In this document: in pieces, positions 9,105-17,131 of the stretch | How positions within the stretch are numbered: position 1 is the first letter of the stretch | How the letters are laid out: each line of letters opens with the position of its first letter | Source of the DNA: Bacillota bacterium | GTDB lineage: Bacteria; Bacillota; Clostridia; Oscillospirales; Oscillospiraceae | Length of the DNA: 64,000 nt | Assembly (NCBI GenBank): GCA_023386265.1 | Contig: JAEWKA010000004.1 | Coordinates: 186,001-250,000 of the forward strand | Reading direction: 5' to 3' | Made by a program: the position numbers and the translations under genes | The notes under the pieces: generated by a model | What the model saw: the letters and a program-made list of their open reading frames with translations, nothing else | Told to the model about the DNA's origin: nothing | Databases searched by the model: none

Positions 9105-9272
9105 TTAGAACAAAGTAGGTTCGGTCGGTATCCGTCCTCACCCTGCCACAAAGGTGCGCAGCGGTCAATAAAACCATGTTAGGCCAAAAGGCTTACTATG
9201 TGTATTTTATGCGGGTGCCAAAGCACCCGCATTTACTTTTATGGGGCTCGCCCCGCAAATTAGCTTGGAGGT
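9105..9272 (+). promoter_or_regulatory. Structured leader of infC-rpmI-rplT (candidate L20 autoregulatory leader)
   Basis: The long untranslated leader contains a strong hairpin GCGGGTGC-CAAA-GCACCCGC (9211-9230) followed by a T-rich stretch, then GGGGC/GCCCC, and an upstream GC-rich segment. In Firmicutes this operon is controlled by an L20-binding leader that terminates transcription early; position and architecture fit, but I did not align it to the known consensus. Confidence 0.5.
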
Positions 9273-9280
9273 GTTTGAAC

Positions 9281-9808
9281 ATAGCAAACTTGGCTCATCA
9301 GATCAACGAGGAAATACTCGACAAGGAAGTCCGTCTTATTAGCGATACGGGTGAACAGCTCGGTATTATGACCGCTCAAGCGGCAATGGATATCGCGATG
9401 CAGAAGGATCTCGACCTGGTTAAGATTTCTCCAACCTCAAATCCGCCTGTATGCAAGATTATGGATTACGGAAAATTCCGCTTTGAGCAGGCAAAGAAGG
9501 ATAAGGAAGCGAAGAAAAACCAGCACATAGTCGAGGTCAAGGAAATTCGTATGTCTCCGGGTATCGGGGAAAACGACTTTAACGTGAAGCTGAAGAGCAC
9601 GCAGAAGTTTATCAGCGACGGTGACCGTGTCAAAGTTTCCGTTCGTTTCAAAGGCAGACAAATGGCTCACACAGACCTTGGAGAAGTTCTGCTGAAGGAA
9701 TTTGCTCAAAAATGTACCGAATATGCCGTCCTTGATAAAGAGCCGAAGCTCGAGGGGCGGAATATGTCTATGTTTTTATCACCTAAACAATCTACGATTA
9801 ACAAATAA
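9281..9808 (+). CDS. infC: Translation initiation factor IF-3, apparent ATA start
   Basis: Binds the 30S subunit, keeps subunits apart and proofreads start codons. The product from 9281 has 175 residues with the N-domain (QINEEILDKEVRLI), the linker rich in Lys and the C-domain signature KEIRMSPGIGENDF. The ribosome site GGAGGTG at 9267-9273 lies 7 bases before ATA at 9281, where homologous proteins begin. The nearest in-frame conventional alternative, TTG at 9275, would be only one base from the ribosome site. No in-frame ATG, GTG or TTG fits better. Rare start codons on infC are a known self-regulation device. Confidence 0.9.
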   Translation: MANLAHQINEEILDKEVRLISDTGEQLGIMTAQAAMDIAMQKDLDLVKISPTSNPPVCKIMDYGKFRFEQAKKDKEAKKNQHIVEVKEIRMSPGIGENDFNVKLKSTQKFISDGDRVKVSVRFKGRQMAHTDLGEVLLKEFAQKCTEYAVLDKEPKLEGRNMSMFLSPKQSTINK

Positions 9809-9831
9809 TCATTTCAAAGGAGTAAACCGTT

Positions 9832-10035
9832 ATGCCTAAGCTCAAAACACACAGCGGCGCTAAGAAGAGATTTAGTCTCACAAAAACCGGCAAGGTAAAA
9901 CGCGCTCATGCTTACACTTCGCATCTTCTTAATGGTCACGGAAAGACCACAAAGAGTAAAAGACATCTCCGTCAGGGAGCCTATGCCGATGTCACTAACG
10001 AGTCTGCGATTAAGCGCATGATTCCTTACAAATAA
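9832..10035 (+). CDS. rpmI: 50S ribosomal protein L35
   Basis: 67 residues, lysine and arginine rich, beginning MPKLKTHSGAKKRF, the L35 signature. AAAGGAG sits upstream of the ATG. Lies 23 bases after infC and 14 before rplT in the standard infC-rpmI-rplT order. Confidence 0.97.
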   Translation: MPKLKTHSGAKKRFSLTKTGKVKRAHAYTSHLLNGHGKTTKSKRHLRQGAYADVTNESAIKRMIPYK

Positions 10036-10049
10036 GGAGGAACTAAATA

Positions 10050-10409
10050 ATGGCTAGAATTAAAGGCGCGATGATGACGCGCAAGAGAAGAAATAAAATT
10101 CTTGGCATGGCCAAGGGTTATTGGGGCGCAAAGTCCACCCACTATAAAATGGCTAATCAGGCTGTTATGAAGTCCCTTACCTATGCTTACATCGGACGTA
10201 AGCAGAAGAAAAGAGATTTCCGTCAGCTTTGGATCACCCGTATCAGCGCGGCCTCCAAGATGAACGGTATGAATTATTCCACATTTATGCACGGACTCAA
10301 GCTTGCCGGCATCGATATGAACCGCAAGATGCTCTCCGAAGTCGCAATTCACGAGCCAGAGGCGTTCACAGCTCTCACAGAAAAGGCAAAATCCGCTCTG
10401 AAGGCATAA
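10050..10409 (+). CDS. rplT: 50S ribosomal protein L20
   Basis: 119 residues, very basic, with the L20 signature stretch KMNGMNYSTFMHGLKLAGI in the second half. AAGGAGG precedes the ATG. Needed for early 50S assembly and, in Firmicutes, a repressor of its own operon through the leader. Ends just ahead of a strong terminator. Confidence 0.97.
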   Translation: MARIKGAMMTRKRRNKILGMAKGYWGAKSTHYKMANQAVMKSLTYAYIGRKQKKRDFRQLWITRISAASKMNGMNYSTFMHGLKLAGIDMNRKMLSEVAIHEPEAFTALTEKAKSALKA

Positions 10410-10442
10410 TAATTTTCCTAAACTAAACACAACAATGTTTTT

Positions 10443-10470
10443 GCGGACAGCTTTACAGCTGTCCGCTTTT
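10443..10470 (+). terminator. Rho-independent terminator after rplT
   Basis: Perfect 10-base-pair stem GCGGACAGCT / AGCTGTCCGC with a TTAC loop, followed by TTTT. Confidence 0.9.
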
Positions 10471-10501
10471 ATGTTACTTTCTATAAGTAACGAGGTGCAA
10501 G

Positions 10502-11059
10502 ATGATAGAATTGACTGTAGACGAACTAAAAAGCGCCGCTAAGACTTTGAAAGCCGGCGCCAGGGTTCTGGTTTCGGGAACTGTTTATACGGCGAGGGAC
10601 GCGGCGCATAAGCGCATTTCTGAGTTACTGGATAGGGGAGAAGCTATGCCCTTTGATATAGCCGGAGCTGTTATATATTACACGGGACCGACACCCGCGC
10701 AAAACGGCAGACCTGTCGGTTCCTGCGGGCCGACGACTTCGGCTCGTATGGATAAATTCACTCCGCGCCTTCTAGACCTGGGACTAGCAGGTGTTATCGG
10801 CAAAGGAGAGCGGAGTGATGCCGTCTGCGATGCATTCATTCGAAACGGGGCAGTATATTTCTGTGCCGTGGGCGGGGCGGGCGCCCTTATGGCAAGCCAT
10901 GTCGTGAGTGCCGAGGAAATCGCGTTCCATGACCTAGGCTGCGAATCCGTAAAACGTCTGAGTGTGGACAAACTTCCCGTCACTGTTTGCATTGATACCG
11001 CAGGAGGCAATATTTTTAAAGATGAAAAACAGAAGTATGCAGACCGTGATAAGAACTGA
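10502..11059 (+). CDS. Class I fumarate hydratase/tartrate dehydratase, beta subunit-like protein
   Basis: 185 residues matching the C-terminal (beta) half of class I iron-sulfur hydro-lyases: IYYTGPTPAQNGRPVGSCGP, TTSARMDKF and VIGKGERSD are the family hallmarks. The beta subunit supplies substrate-binding residues while the [4Fe-4S] cluster sits in the alpha subunit. No alpha subunit gene lies next to it, which is unusual, since the two are normally adjacent. Either the partner is elsewhere or this copy has another use. ATG 10502 follows GAGGTGCAAG. The direction and spacing suggest it starts a new unit. Confidence 0.88.
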   Translation: MIELTVDELKSAAKTLKAGARVLVSGTVYTARDAAHKRISELLDRGEAMPFDIAGAVIYYTGPTPAQNGRPVGSCGPTTSARMDKFTPRLLDLGLAGVIGKGERSDAVCDAFIRNGAVYFCAVGGAGALMASHVVSAEEIAFHDLGCESVKRLSVDKLPVTVCIDTAGGNIFKDEKQKYADRDKN

Positions 11060-11083
11060 ATCCCATTCGAAAGGTGCATCTAT

Positions 11084-11716
11084 ATGAAAAGAGTTGTCGC
11101 TGCCACCCTTTTTGCAATAATAGTCCTGTTTTTTACGACTGCACTGGGTCTTTCTGCAATACAATTAACAGGCTTTCCGTATACTGCCGATATTGATTAT
11201 CTGAATATACCTGAAACAGCCGGCATTCCACGAGATGAGGTATTGCTGAACTATAACGCGATAATGGATTTTCTATCTCCTTTTTCAGATAAGGAATTTT
11301 CCCTTCCGACTATCAGCTACTCGGAAAGGGCAAGCACCCACTTTGAAGAATGTAAGCCTTTATTCAACGCGGTCTATATTTTCGGAGCCGCATCAGCCGT
11401 TATTCTTATAGTGCTTATTGCGATAAAAGTGGTGCCGAAGAAAACCCTTAGGCTCTCCGGTGCTGTTACGCTTATTATTCCGACTGTAATTGGCGCCGCC
11501 GTAATGATTGACTTTGACCGCGCCTTCACCTTTTTCCACAAGATTTTTTTTGAAGGCTCGACTTGGATATTTGACCCTGAGCTTGACAGGTTTATCACGA
11601 TAATGCCGAGCACATTTTTTATGCACTGCGCAATATTTATCGCGTTCTTCTGGGTGGTCGGAGCCGCAATTCAACTTATTATTGGATATTCAAAAAATAG
11701 AGCACACAAATCATAG
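11084..11716 (+). CDS. DUF1461 (TIGR01906-type) integral membrane protein
   Basis: 210 residues with a signal-anchor helix at the N terminus, an extracytoplasmic segment of about 80 residues and three further hydrophobic helices. The segment NYNAIMDFLSPFSDKEFSLP followed by SERASTHFEECK is the hallmark I recognise of the TIGR01906/DUF1461 family, whose function is not known. It follows the fumarase-like gene by 24 bases and could be cotranscribed. Its stop lies within a terminator stem. Confidence 0.8.
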   Translation: MKRVVAATLFAIIVLFFTTALGLSAIQLTGFPYTADIDYLNIPETAGIPRDEVLLNYNAIMDFLSPFSDKEFSLPTISYSERASTHFEECKPLFNAVYIFGAASAVILIVLIAIKVVPKKTLRLSGAVTLIIPTVIGAAVMIDFDRAFTFFHKIFFEGSTWIFDPELDRFITIMPSTFFMHCAIFIAFFWVVGAAIQLIIGYSKNRAHKS

Positions 11717-11733
11717 CATTTGTGTGCTCTTTA
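11699..11733 (+). terminator. Rho-independent terminator after the DUF1461 gene
   Basis: Stem AGAGCACACAAAT / ATTTGTGTGCTCT around a 6-base loop, then TTTAA. The stem includes the end of the coding region. Confidence 0.8.
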
Positions 11734-11792
11734 ATACGGGAACAAATGGTACATATTTCCGTCTAATTGCTGTAATGAGGAGGTAATGCCTA

Positions 11793-12827
11793 GTGAAAAA
11801 ATTCGCAGCAATGACGGGGCTCTATTCAATTTCGCACTTCATAGTCGACTTTTCTTGTGCTTATCTCATTTTCAGTAAGCTTTCGGGTGCGGATAAATGG
11901 ATGCTTTGCCTTTTTACATACAATTTCTTTGCGTTTGCCCTTCAAATGCCGCTGGGAATCATCGCCGACAAAATTAATCAAAACCGCATATTCGCGGCGA
12001 TGGGATGCTTACTTATAGCTTCTTCTCCGGTGCTTACTTTTTCGCCTGTGCTGTTTTGCTCGATTGCAGGTATGGGAAACGCACTTTTCCATATCGGTGC
12101 AGGGAGAAATATTCTCCAAGGTAGCGGAAAAAGGTTTTCCGCACTCGGAATTTTCGTATCGCCCGGGGCAATAGGCCTGTACCTCGGAACTCTTTGCGGT
12201 AAAGGTGGAATTCTTCCGCTTGTGGCAGTTATTTACGCCTTGATTGCAAACGCCGTTACAATATTTTTTGCAGTTCCGCGCTTGTGTGAAAAGCGGGAGG
12301 TAAATAGTTCTGCTATTAATATGAGAACCTTTCTAAGCCACGGTCTCGGGCTGATGCTCATGTGCCTATTCCTTGTAGTATGCCTGCGCTCCTATGTGGG
12401 GATGACACTTGTGTTCCCTTGGAAGGGCGAGGGACATTACGCTCTGTATCTTGTTATAGCGGTCGTTTGCGGAAAAGCTCTGGGCGGCATATTGGCGGAT
12501 TACTTCGGCCCGATTAAGTTTTCCTGTGCTTCGCTTTGCCTCTGTGCGCTGCTGTTTTTGTTTTTCAGAACGCCTGTGTGCGGAATACTGGCAATATTTC
12601 TTTTCAATATGACCATGCCGATAACGCTTGGCGCTGTCGCAAGAATACTGCCGAATCATCTCGGCTTTGGATTTGGAATTCTAACCTTGGGCCTGTTTGT
12701 CGGGCTGATCCCAACCCTCCTGTCAGCACAGAATTATCTGGTACTTCCTTATGGCTACACGGTGGCCTGCATTATATCGGCAGGTCTATTGTATTACGGG
12801 CTGAAGGAGCGCGCATATGCAGTTTGA
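11793..12827 (+). CDS. MFS-like multi-pass membrane transporter
   Basis: 344 residues, nearly all hydrophobic, with about ten to eleven predicted helices. A loop PLGIIADKINQNR between helices 2 and 3 resembles the major-facilitator motif A, and a second FADYF-like repeat (GGILADYFGPIK) occurs in the second half, supporting an MFS fold. Substrate unknown. GTG start 11793 follows AGGAGGT. Overlaps the next membrane gene by 11 bases. Short for an MFS protein (usual 390-420), so a divergent member. Confidence 0.65.
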   Translation: MKKFAAMTGLYSISHFIVDFSCAYLIFSKLSGADKWMLCLFTYNFFAFALQMPLGIIADKINQNRIFAAMGCLLIASSPVLTFSPVLFCSIAGMGNALFHIGAGRNILQGSGKRFSALGIFVSPGAIGLYLGTLCGKGGILPLVAVIYALIANAVTIFFAVPRLCEKREVNSSAINMRTFLSHGLGLMLMCLFLVVCLRSYVGMTLVFPWKGEGHYALYLVIAVVCGKALGGILADYFGPIKFSCASLCLCALLFLFFRTPVCGILAIFLFNMTMPITLGAVARILPNHLGFGFGILTLGLFVGLIPTLLSAQNYLVLPYGYTVACIISAGLLYYGLKERAYAV

Positions 12828-13167
12828 TTTAGTTTGGACGTTGCTTATTTCGCTGGGTCTGACCATCGTTCTGGAACTTGCCTTTGCTTTGATATTCAAA
12901 GTCCGCAGGACGTACGATTTAATACTTGTTATCGTAGTAAATATAATTACAAATCCGGCCGTCGTCCTGCTAAACTATTTACTGCTCCGGCATACAGATA
13001 TTCCGCAGCTGCTTATTGTACTCATACTGGAAGCGGCGGCTGTGCTGGTCGAAGGCATTTACTATAAACGCTATGCCGAGAAGGTAAGACGACCGTTTCT
13101 TTTTTCACTGGGAGCAAACACGTTTTCATATTTCATCGGATTGATACTTACTAAAATAGTTTTTTGA
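12817..13167 (+). CDS. Small four-helix membrane protein of unknown function
   Basis: 116 residues with about four hydrophobic segments (near 5-27, 33-55, 62-80 and 94-114) and a basic loop YYKRYAEKVRR before the last helix. I do not recognise a family. ATG 12817 follows GAAGGAG and lies within the end of the transporter gene, so expression is probably coupled. The next gene starts 11 bases later. Confidence 0.7.
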   Translation: MQFDLVWTLLISLGLTIVLELAFALIFKVRRTYDLILVIVVNIITNPAVVLLNYLLLRHTDIPQLLIVLILEAAAVLVEGIYYKRYAEKVRRPFLFSLGANTFSYFIGLILTKIVF

Positions 13168-13177
13168 GGAGAATAAC

Positions 13178-14014
13178 ATGAAAAAACAAGATTTTAAGAA
13201 ACTCACAAGAATGATATTTACCTGCGTGATACTGGTATCTTTGATATCTGGTTACGCGCTGGCCGATGTTATCTGGGAACCGAACGATGATTTTTACTCC
13301 GCACATTCAAATGACTGTGAGTATGTTAACCGCGACTATTATTCGAATGGAGAAACCGGATACATAGAGCTTTTCTCCGAGCCGGGTGGAACGAGCCTTG
13401 GCTTTGCAGACAACGGACAGGTATTCCATGTACAGTTCAGCTATAAGCTCGGTGACGAGACTTGGGGAGTAATTGAATACTCTGAGGGCGAGGGAAAACT
13501 TCTCCCCAGAGGCGACGGAGAAAGCGAAACAGGCTGGATTAAGCTTTCCGATGCTGCGCTCAAGTTTGATTATCAAAGCTTCGATGAGGCTCACAGTACC
13601 GAATATACGACTTATGACGGTGACTATTTAGAAATAAAGGACATTACGAACATTGTCATCTGGACCTTCCCGAATTCGGGCGAATCGAGCAGCACACTGG
13701 ACAAAATCGATGAAAACTTCTCTGTAAAGTCAGTTTATACCGACCTTGATAGTTTGCAGTGGGGCTATGTCAGCTACTATTACGGGATGAAAAATTTCTG
13801 GGTCTGTCTTTCCAAGCCGACGGACACGACTCTATCCGCAAAAGATGTTCCGGTTCCCGAATTCCACATTCCGTCGCCTGATTCTGAGCCAGAGCAGACA
13901 GGCAACGATATGACGTCGGTTATTATCATTTGTGTAGCTGCGGCGATACTATGTACTGCTGTTTTGTTCGCATCGTTGAATAAAAAAAAGCGTGAATCGG
14001 CAGAGAAGAAATGA
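13178..14014 (+). CDS. Exported, membrane-anchored protein of unknown function
   Basis: 278 residues. A signal peptide ends near ALA-D (residue about 30). Two extracellular repeats of similar layout follow, each with a conserved pattern around GYIELFSEPGG/IVIWTFPNSGE and a W-G-Y/V core, suggesting paired SH3-like folds; then a proline-rich linker and a C-terminal helix (about 245-265) with a Lys-rich tail inside. This is a wall-facing, type I membrane arrangement. GAGGAGAATAAC precedes the ATG. It closes the transporter/small-protein operon and is followed by a terminator. Function not assigned. Confidence 0.7.
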   Translation: MKKQDFKKLTRMIFTCVILVSLISGYALADVIWEPNDDFYSAHSNDCEYVNRDYYSNGETGYIELFSEPGGTSLGFADNGQVFHVQFSYKLGDETWGVIEYSEGEGKLLPRGDGESETGWIKLSDAALKFDYQSFDEAHSTEYTTYDGDYLEIKDITNIVIWTFPNSGESSSTLDKIDENFSVKSVYTDLDSLQWGYVSYYYGMKNFWVCLSKPTDTTLSAKDVPVPEFHIPSPDSEPEQTGNDMTSVIIICVAAAILCTAVLFASLNKKKRESAEKK

Positions 14015-14021
14015 ACATGAT

Positions 14022-14058
14022 AATAGAAGCGGCGCAACCGAACCGCTTCTATTATTTT
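14022..14058 (+). terminator. Rho-independent terminator
   Basis: AATAGAAGCGG / CCGCTTCTATT stem with a 10-base loop, then ATTTTG, 8 bases after the stop codon at 14014. Confidence 0.75.
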
Positions 14059-14178
14059 GAACAGAACTTAAAAAATAAGACTATAATAAAATAGTTTTAC
14101 ACGAGATGTCAATTTGCATTATATGATGAATAAAAATTTCAGATTATTATGCAATATAAGCAATTATACCTATTATAC

Positions 14179-14207
14179 TTGCAAAGATGAAGACTATGGC
14201 TTATAAT
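14179..14207 (+). promoter_or_regulatory. Sigma-A promoter of the aminotransferase gene
   Basis: TTGCAA at 14179-14184, 17-base spacer, TATAAT at 14202-14207; predicted start about 28 bases before the ATG at 14242. Confidence 0.7.
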
Positions 14208-14241
14208 AATTTCATTACAGTCTCAATTGGATGGTGTTTTA

Positions 14242-15432
14242 ATGAAAGAATTATCGATGATTGCGGGAGAAGTCAGAGCCTCGACAACCTTGGCAGTAGA
14301 TGCGCTTGCAAAGCAGATGCAGGCTGACGGGATCGACGTAATCGGCTTCGGCACAGGCGAACCGGATTTTGATACTCCCGAAAACATAAAAGCCGCAGCA
14401 ATCAAGGCGATTACCGAAGGCAAGACGAAATATACTCCCGCAGCGGGACTTGTCAATCTTCGCAAGGCGATAGCCGCGAGAATGAAGCTTGATAATAATC
14501 TCGATTACGACTTCACTCAAATAACTGTCGCAAGCGGTGCTAAGCACAGCGTTTATATGGCGTTTGTAGCGCTTCTAAACCCCGGGGACGAGGTCGTTCT
14601 TCCTGCGCCCTATTGGGTGAGCTATATTGAGATGATACATCTCGCGGGCGGAACTCCAATTATCATAGAAGCGGGCGAGGAGCAAAGTTTTAAGATAACT
14701 GTCGACCAGCTTGAGAGCGCAATCAGCGAAAAGACCAAGGCTATCATAATAAACAATCCCTCAAATCCAACGGGCATGCTCTATACCAGGCGAGAGCTTG
14801 AAGCAATTGTCGAGGTCTGCAAAAAACATGACATTTATATTATTGCGGACGAAATATATTGCGGTCTTGTTTACGACGACAAAGAATTTGTGAGCATAGC
14901 AGCTCTTTCACAGGACGCTTATGATCGCACGATACTCATAAACGGTGTGTCAAAGTCTTATGCAATGACCGGTTGGCGCATCGGCTATGCCGCCGCCAGT
15001 CCTGAGATTTCAAAGATTATGGCAAATTGCCTCAGCCATTCGACCGGCGCACCCGGAACAATGAACCAGATTGCGGCAATTGAAGCTCTTTCGGGACCTC
15101 AGGACGGCATTGAGGCTATGCGCAAGGTCTTTGAAGTTCGCCGTAATTACATTGTGAAGCGAATGAATGAAATTCTCGATGTGAGCTGCATAGTTCCGGA
15201 CGGCGCATTTTATGTGATGATGAACTTGAGTAAGCTAATCGGTAAGCCTTTGGGCGGCAAGCTGATTGAAAACGACGATGATTTCGCGGTTACTTTCCTT
15301 GAAAAAGGGCGTGTAGCGGTGGTTCCTTGCTCAGGCTTCGGCGCTCCCGGTTTTGTCCGCTGGACTTACGCGGCGTCGATGGAAAACATTCGCGAGGGGC
15401 TCAACAGGCTCGAAGCCTTTTTGCAGTCTTAA
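14242..15432 (+). CDS. Class I/II pyridoxal-phosphate aminotransferase (aspartate aminotransferase type)
   Basis: 396 residues from ATG 14242. Visible motifs: GTGEPDFDTP near the N terminus, the cofactor-contacting NNPSNPTGMLY, the DEIYCGLVYD aspartate/tyrosine pair, the Schiff-base lysine in NGVSKSYAMTGWRIGY and the substrate arginine in FVRWTYAAS. This is subgroup Ib (AspB-like). It would make aspartate from oxaloacetate and glutamate, but this subgroup includes enzymes with broader specificity. An upstream TTG at 14227 is in frame but has no ribosome site. Confidence 0.9.
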   Translation: MKELSMIAGEVRASTTLAVDALAKQMQADGIDVIGFGTGEPDFDTPENIKAAAIKAITEGKTKYTPAAGLVNLRKAIAARMKLDNNLDYDFTQITVASGAKHSVYMAFVALLNPGDEVVLPAPYWVSYIEMIHLAGGTPIIIEAGEEQSFKITVDQLESAISEKTKAIIINNPSNPTGMLYTRRELEAIVEVCKKHDIYIIADEIYCGLVYDDKEFVSIAALSQDAYDRTILINGVSKSYAMTGWRIGYAAASPEISKIMANCLSHSTGAPGTMNQIAAIEALSGPQDGIEAMRKVFEVRRNYIVKRMNEILDVSCIVPDGAFYVMMNLSKLIGKPLGGKLIENDDDFAVTFLEKGRVAVVPCSGFGAPGFVRWTYAASMENIREGLNRLEAFLQS

Positions 15433-15461
15433 TAAATGTTTTTCTATTTATGCTAACTATA

Positions 15462-15499
15462 TTTGCGCGGAACAAAGCTATTGCTTTGTTCCGCGCAAA
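15462..15499. other. Perfect 17-base-pair inverted repeat between the aminotransferase gene and purB
   Basis: TTTGCGCGGAACAAAGC / GCTTTGTTCCGCGCAAA with a TATT loop. No T-run follows on the plus strand (CTAATATAATC), so it is either a weak terminator, an RNA-stabilising hairpin or a binding site. Confidence 0.75.
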
Positions 15500-15545
15500 C
15501 TAATATAATCAATAAGGACATTCCGGAAAGGATGATAGTGCGCCT

Positions 15546-16979
15546 ATGAAAAACACATATGAGAGCCCACTGTGTTCGCGGTATGCATCAGACGAGATGC
15601 AGTATATCTTTTCACCCGACAAGAAGTTTACAACCTGGCACAGGCTGTGGATAGCTTTGGCAAAGGCGGAAATGAAGCTCGGTCTTCCGGTGACGCAGGA
15701 ACAAATTGACGAAATGGAACAGAACAAGGACGAAATAGACTATGAATATGCCTCCGAAATGGAAAAGAAGCTTCGGCATGATGTCATGGCACACGTACAC
15801 GCTTTCGGCAAACAGTGCCCTAAAGCGATGCCGATAATCCATCTCGGCGCAACTAGCTGTTATGTGGGCGACAATACCGACATAATCATAATGCGCGAGG
15901 GGCTTGAACTCATCCGACAGGAGCTTGTGAATGTAATCTACCGTCTCTCTGTATTTGCGGATAAGTATAAAGATGTACCGACACTCGGCTTTACACATTT
16001 TCAGCCCGCCCAGCTCACGACTGTGGGTAAGCGCGCAACGCTCTGGATTAACGATCTTCTACTCGACCTTGACGAGGTCGAATACCGTATAAAATCACTC
16101 AAGCTTCTGGGCTCAAAAGGTACCACGGGCACACAGGCGAGCTTTCTGGAGCTTTTTGACGGCGACCATGCAAAATGTCTTGAGCTTGAGCGTCTAATAG
16201 CAAAGGAGATGGGCTTTGAGTCGTGCGTTCCCGTGTCCGGGCAAACCTATTCGCGAAAGACTGACGCAGCAGTTTTGGCTACGCTTTCCGGTATCGCCCA
16301 GAGCGCGGGCAAGTTTGCAACCGACCTGCGCCTGCTCTCGCATCTCAAGGAGCTTGAAGAACCGTTCGAGTCAAACCAGATTGGCTCCTCAGCAATGCCG
16401 TATAAGCGCAATCCCATGCGCTGTGAGCGCATTTGCTCGCTCTCGAGGTATGTCATAGCCGATGCTCAGAATCCCGCTTATACCGCATACAATCAGTGGT
16501 TCGAGCGCACACTCGACGATTCCGCGAATAAGCGCATCTCGGTCACAGAGGCATTTTTGGCCGTTGACGCGATACTGAACATTTACCTTAATGTTGCATT
16601 GGGTTTTCGCGTCTATGAAAAGGTCATCGAAAAGCACCTAGGCGAGGAACTGCCCTTCATGGCGACAGAGAATATCATGATGGACGCTGTTAAAAAAGGC
16701 GGAAATCGTCAGGAGCTGCACGAGAGAATACGTATCCATTCGATTGCGGCAGGCGCGGTTGTAAAGGAGCAGGGGCTACCTAATGACCTCATTTCGCGTA
16801 TCGCCGCTGACCCGCTATTCGGTCTGACCGAGAAAGAAATCACAGCGAACCTTGACGCGCGTAAATATGTCGGGCGTTCACCGGAGCAGGTCACGGAGTT
16901 TATTAGGAGCGAGGTCGAGCCAATAATTTCGCGTTATGGACAGCTGATTAACGTAGCGGACACGGAGCTTAAAGTCTGA
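15546..16979 (+). CDS. purB: Adenylosuccinate lyase
   Basis: Splits adenylosuccinate to AMP and SAICAR to AICAR in purine synthesis. 477 residues. The fumarase/aspartase superfamily signature GSSAMPYKRNP (flexible catalytic loop) is at about residues 280-290; TSCYVGDNTD and GFTHFQPAQLTT carry the other active-site residues. No other pur gene is nearby. The GGAAAGG ahead of the ATG is about 15 bases away, a poor spacing; no better in-frame start is seen. Confidence 0.96.
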   Translation: MKNTYESPLCSRYASDEMQYIFSPDKKFTTWHRLWIALAKAEMKLGLPVTQEQIDEMEQNKDEIDYEYASEMEKKLRHDVMAHVHAFGKQCPKAMPIIHLGATSCYVGDNTDIIIMREGLELIRQELVNVIYRLSVFADKYKDVPTLGFTHFQPAQLTTVGKRATLWINDLLLDLDEVEYRIKSLKLLGSKGTTGTQASFLELFDGDHAKCLELERLIAKEMGFESCVPVSGQTYSRKTDAAVLATLSGIAQSAGKFATDLRLLSHLKELEEPFESNQIGSSAMPYKRNPMRCERICSLSRYVIADAQNPAYTAYNQWFERTLDDSANKRISVTEAFLAVDAILNIYLNVALGFRVYEKVIEKHLGEELPFMATENIMMDAVKKGGNRQELHERIRIHSIAAGAVVKEQGLPNDLISRIAADPLFGLTEKEITANLDARKYVGRSPEQVTEFIRSEVEPIISRYGQLINVADTELKV

Positions 16980-16987
16980 TAAATATC

Positions 16988-17023
16988 ATGCCCAAGCCGT
17001 TAAAAAGCGGCCTGGGCATTTTT
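16988..17023 (+). terminator. Rho-independent terminator after purB
   Basis: ATGCCCAAGCCG / CGGCCTGGGCAT stem with one mismatch, loop TTAAAAAG, then TTTTT. Confidence 0.85.
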
Positions 17024-17131
17024 CTGTCGTTTGTTGACTTACTTGACGGCTGACTATATAATGATAAAGTCCTCAGGAATTTTTTGCATAGCAGTCACGG
17101 CAGCACCATAGTATGAAAAGAGGTGATTGCT

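Noticed and set aside
13178..14014. Sortase-anchored surface protein
   Set aside because: There is a C-terminal helix and basic tail but no LPxTG-like motif before it.
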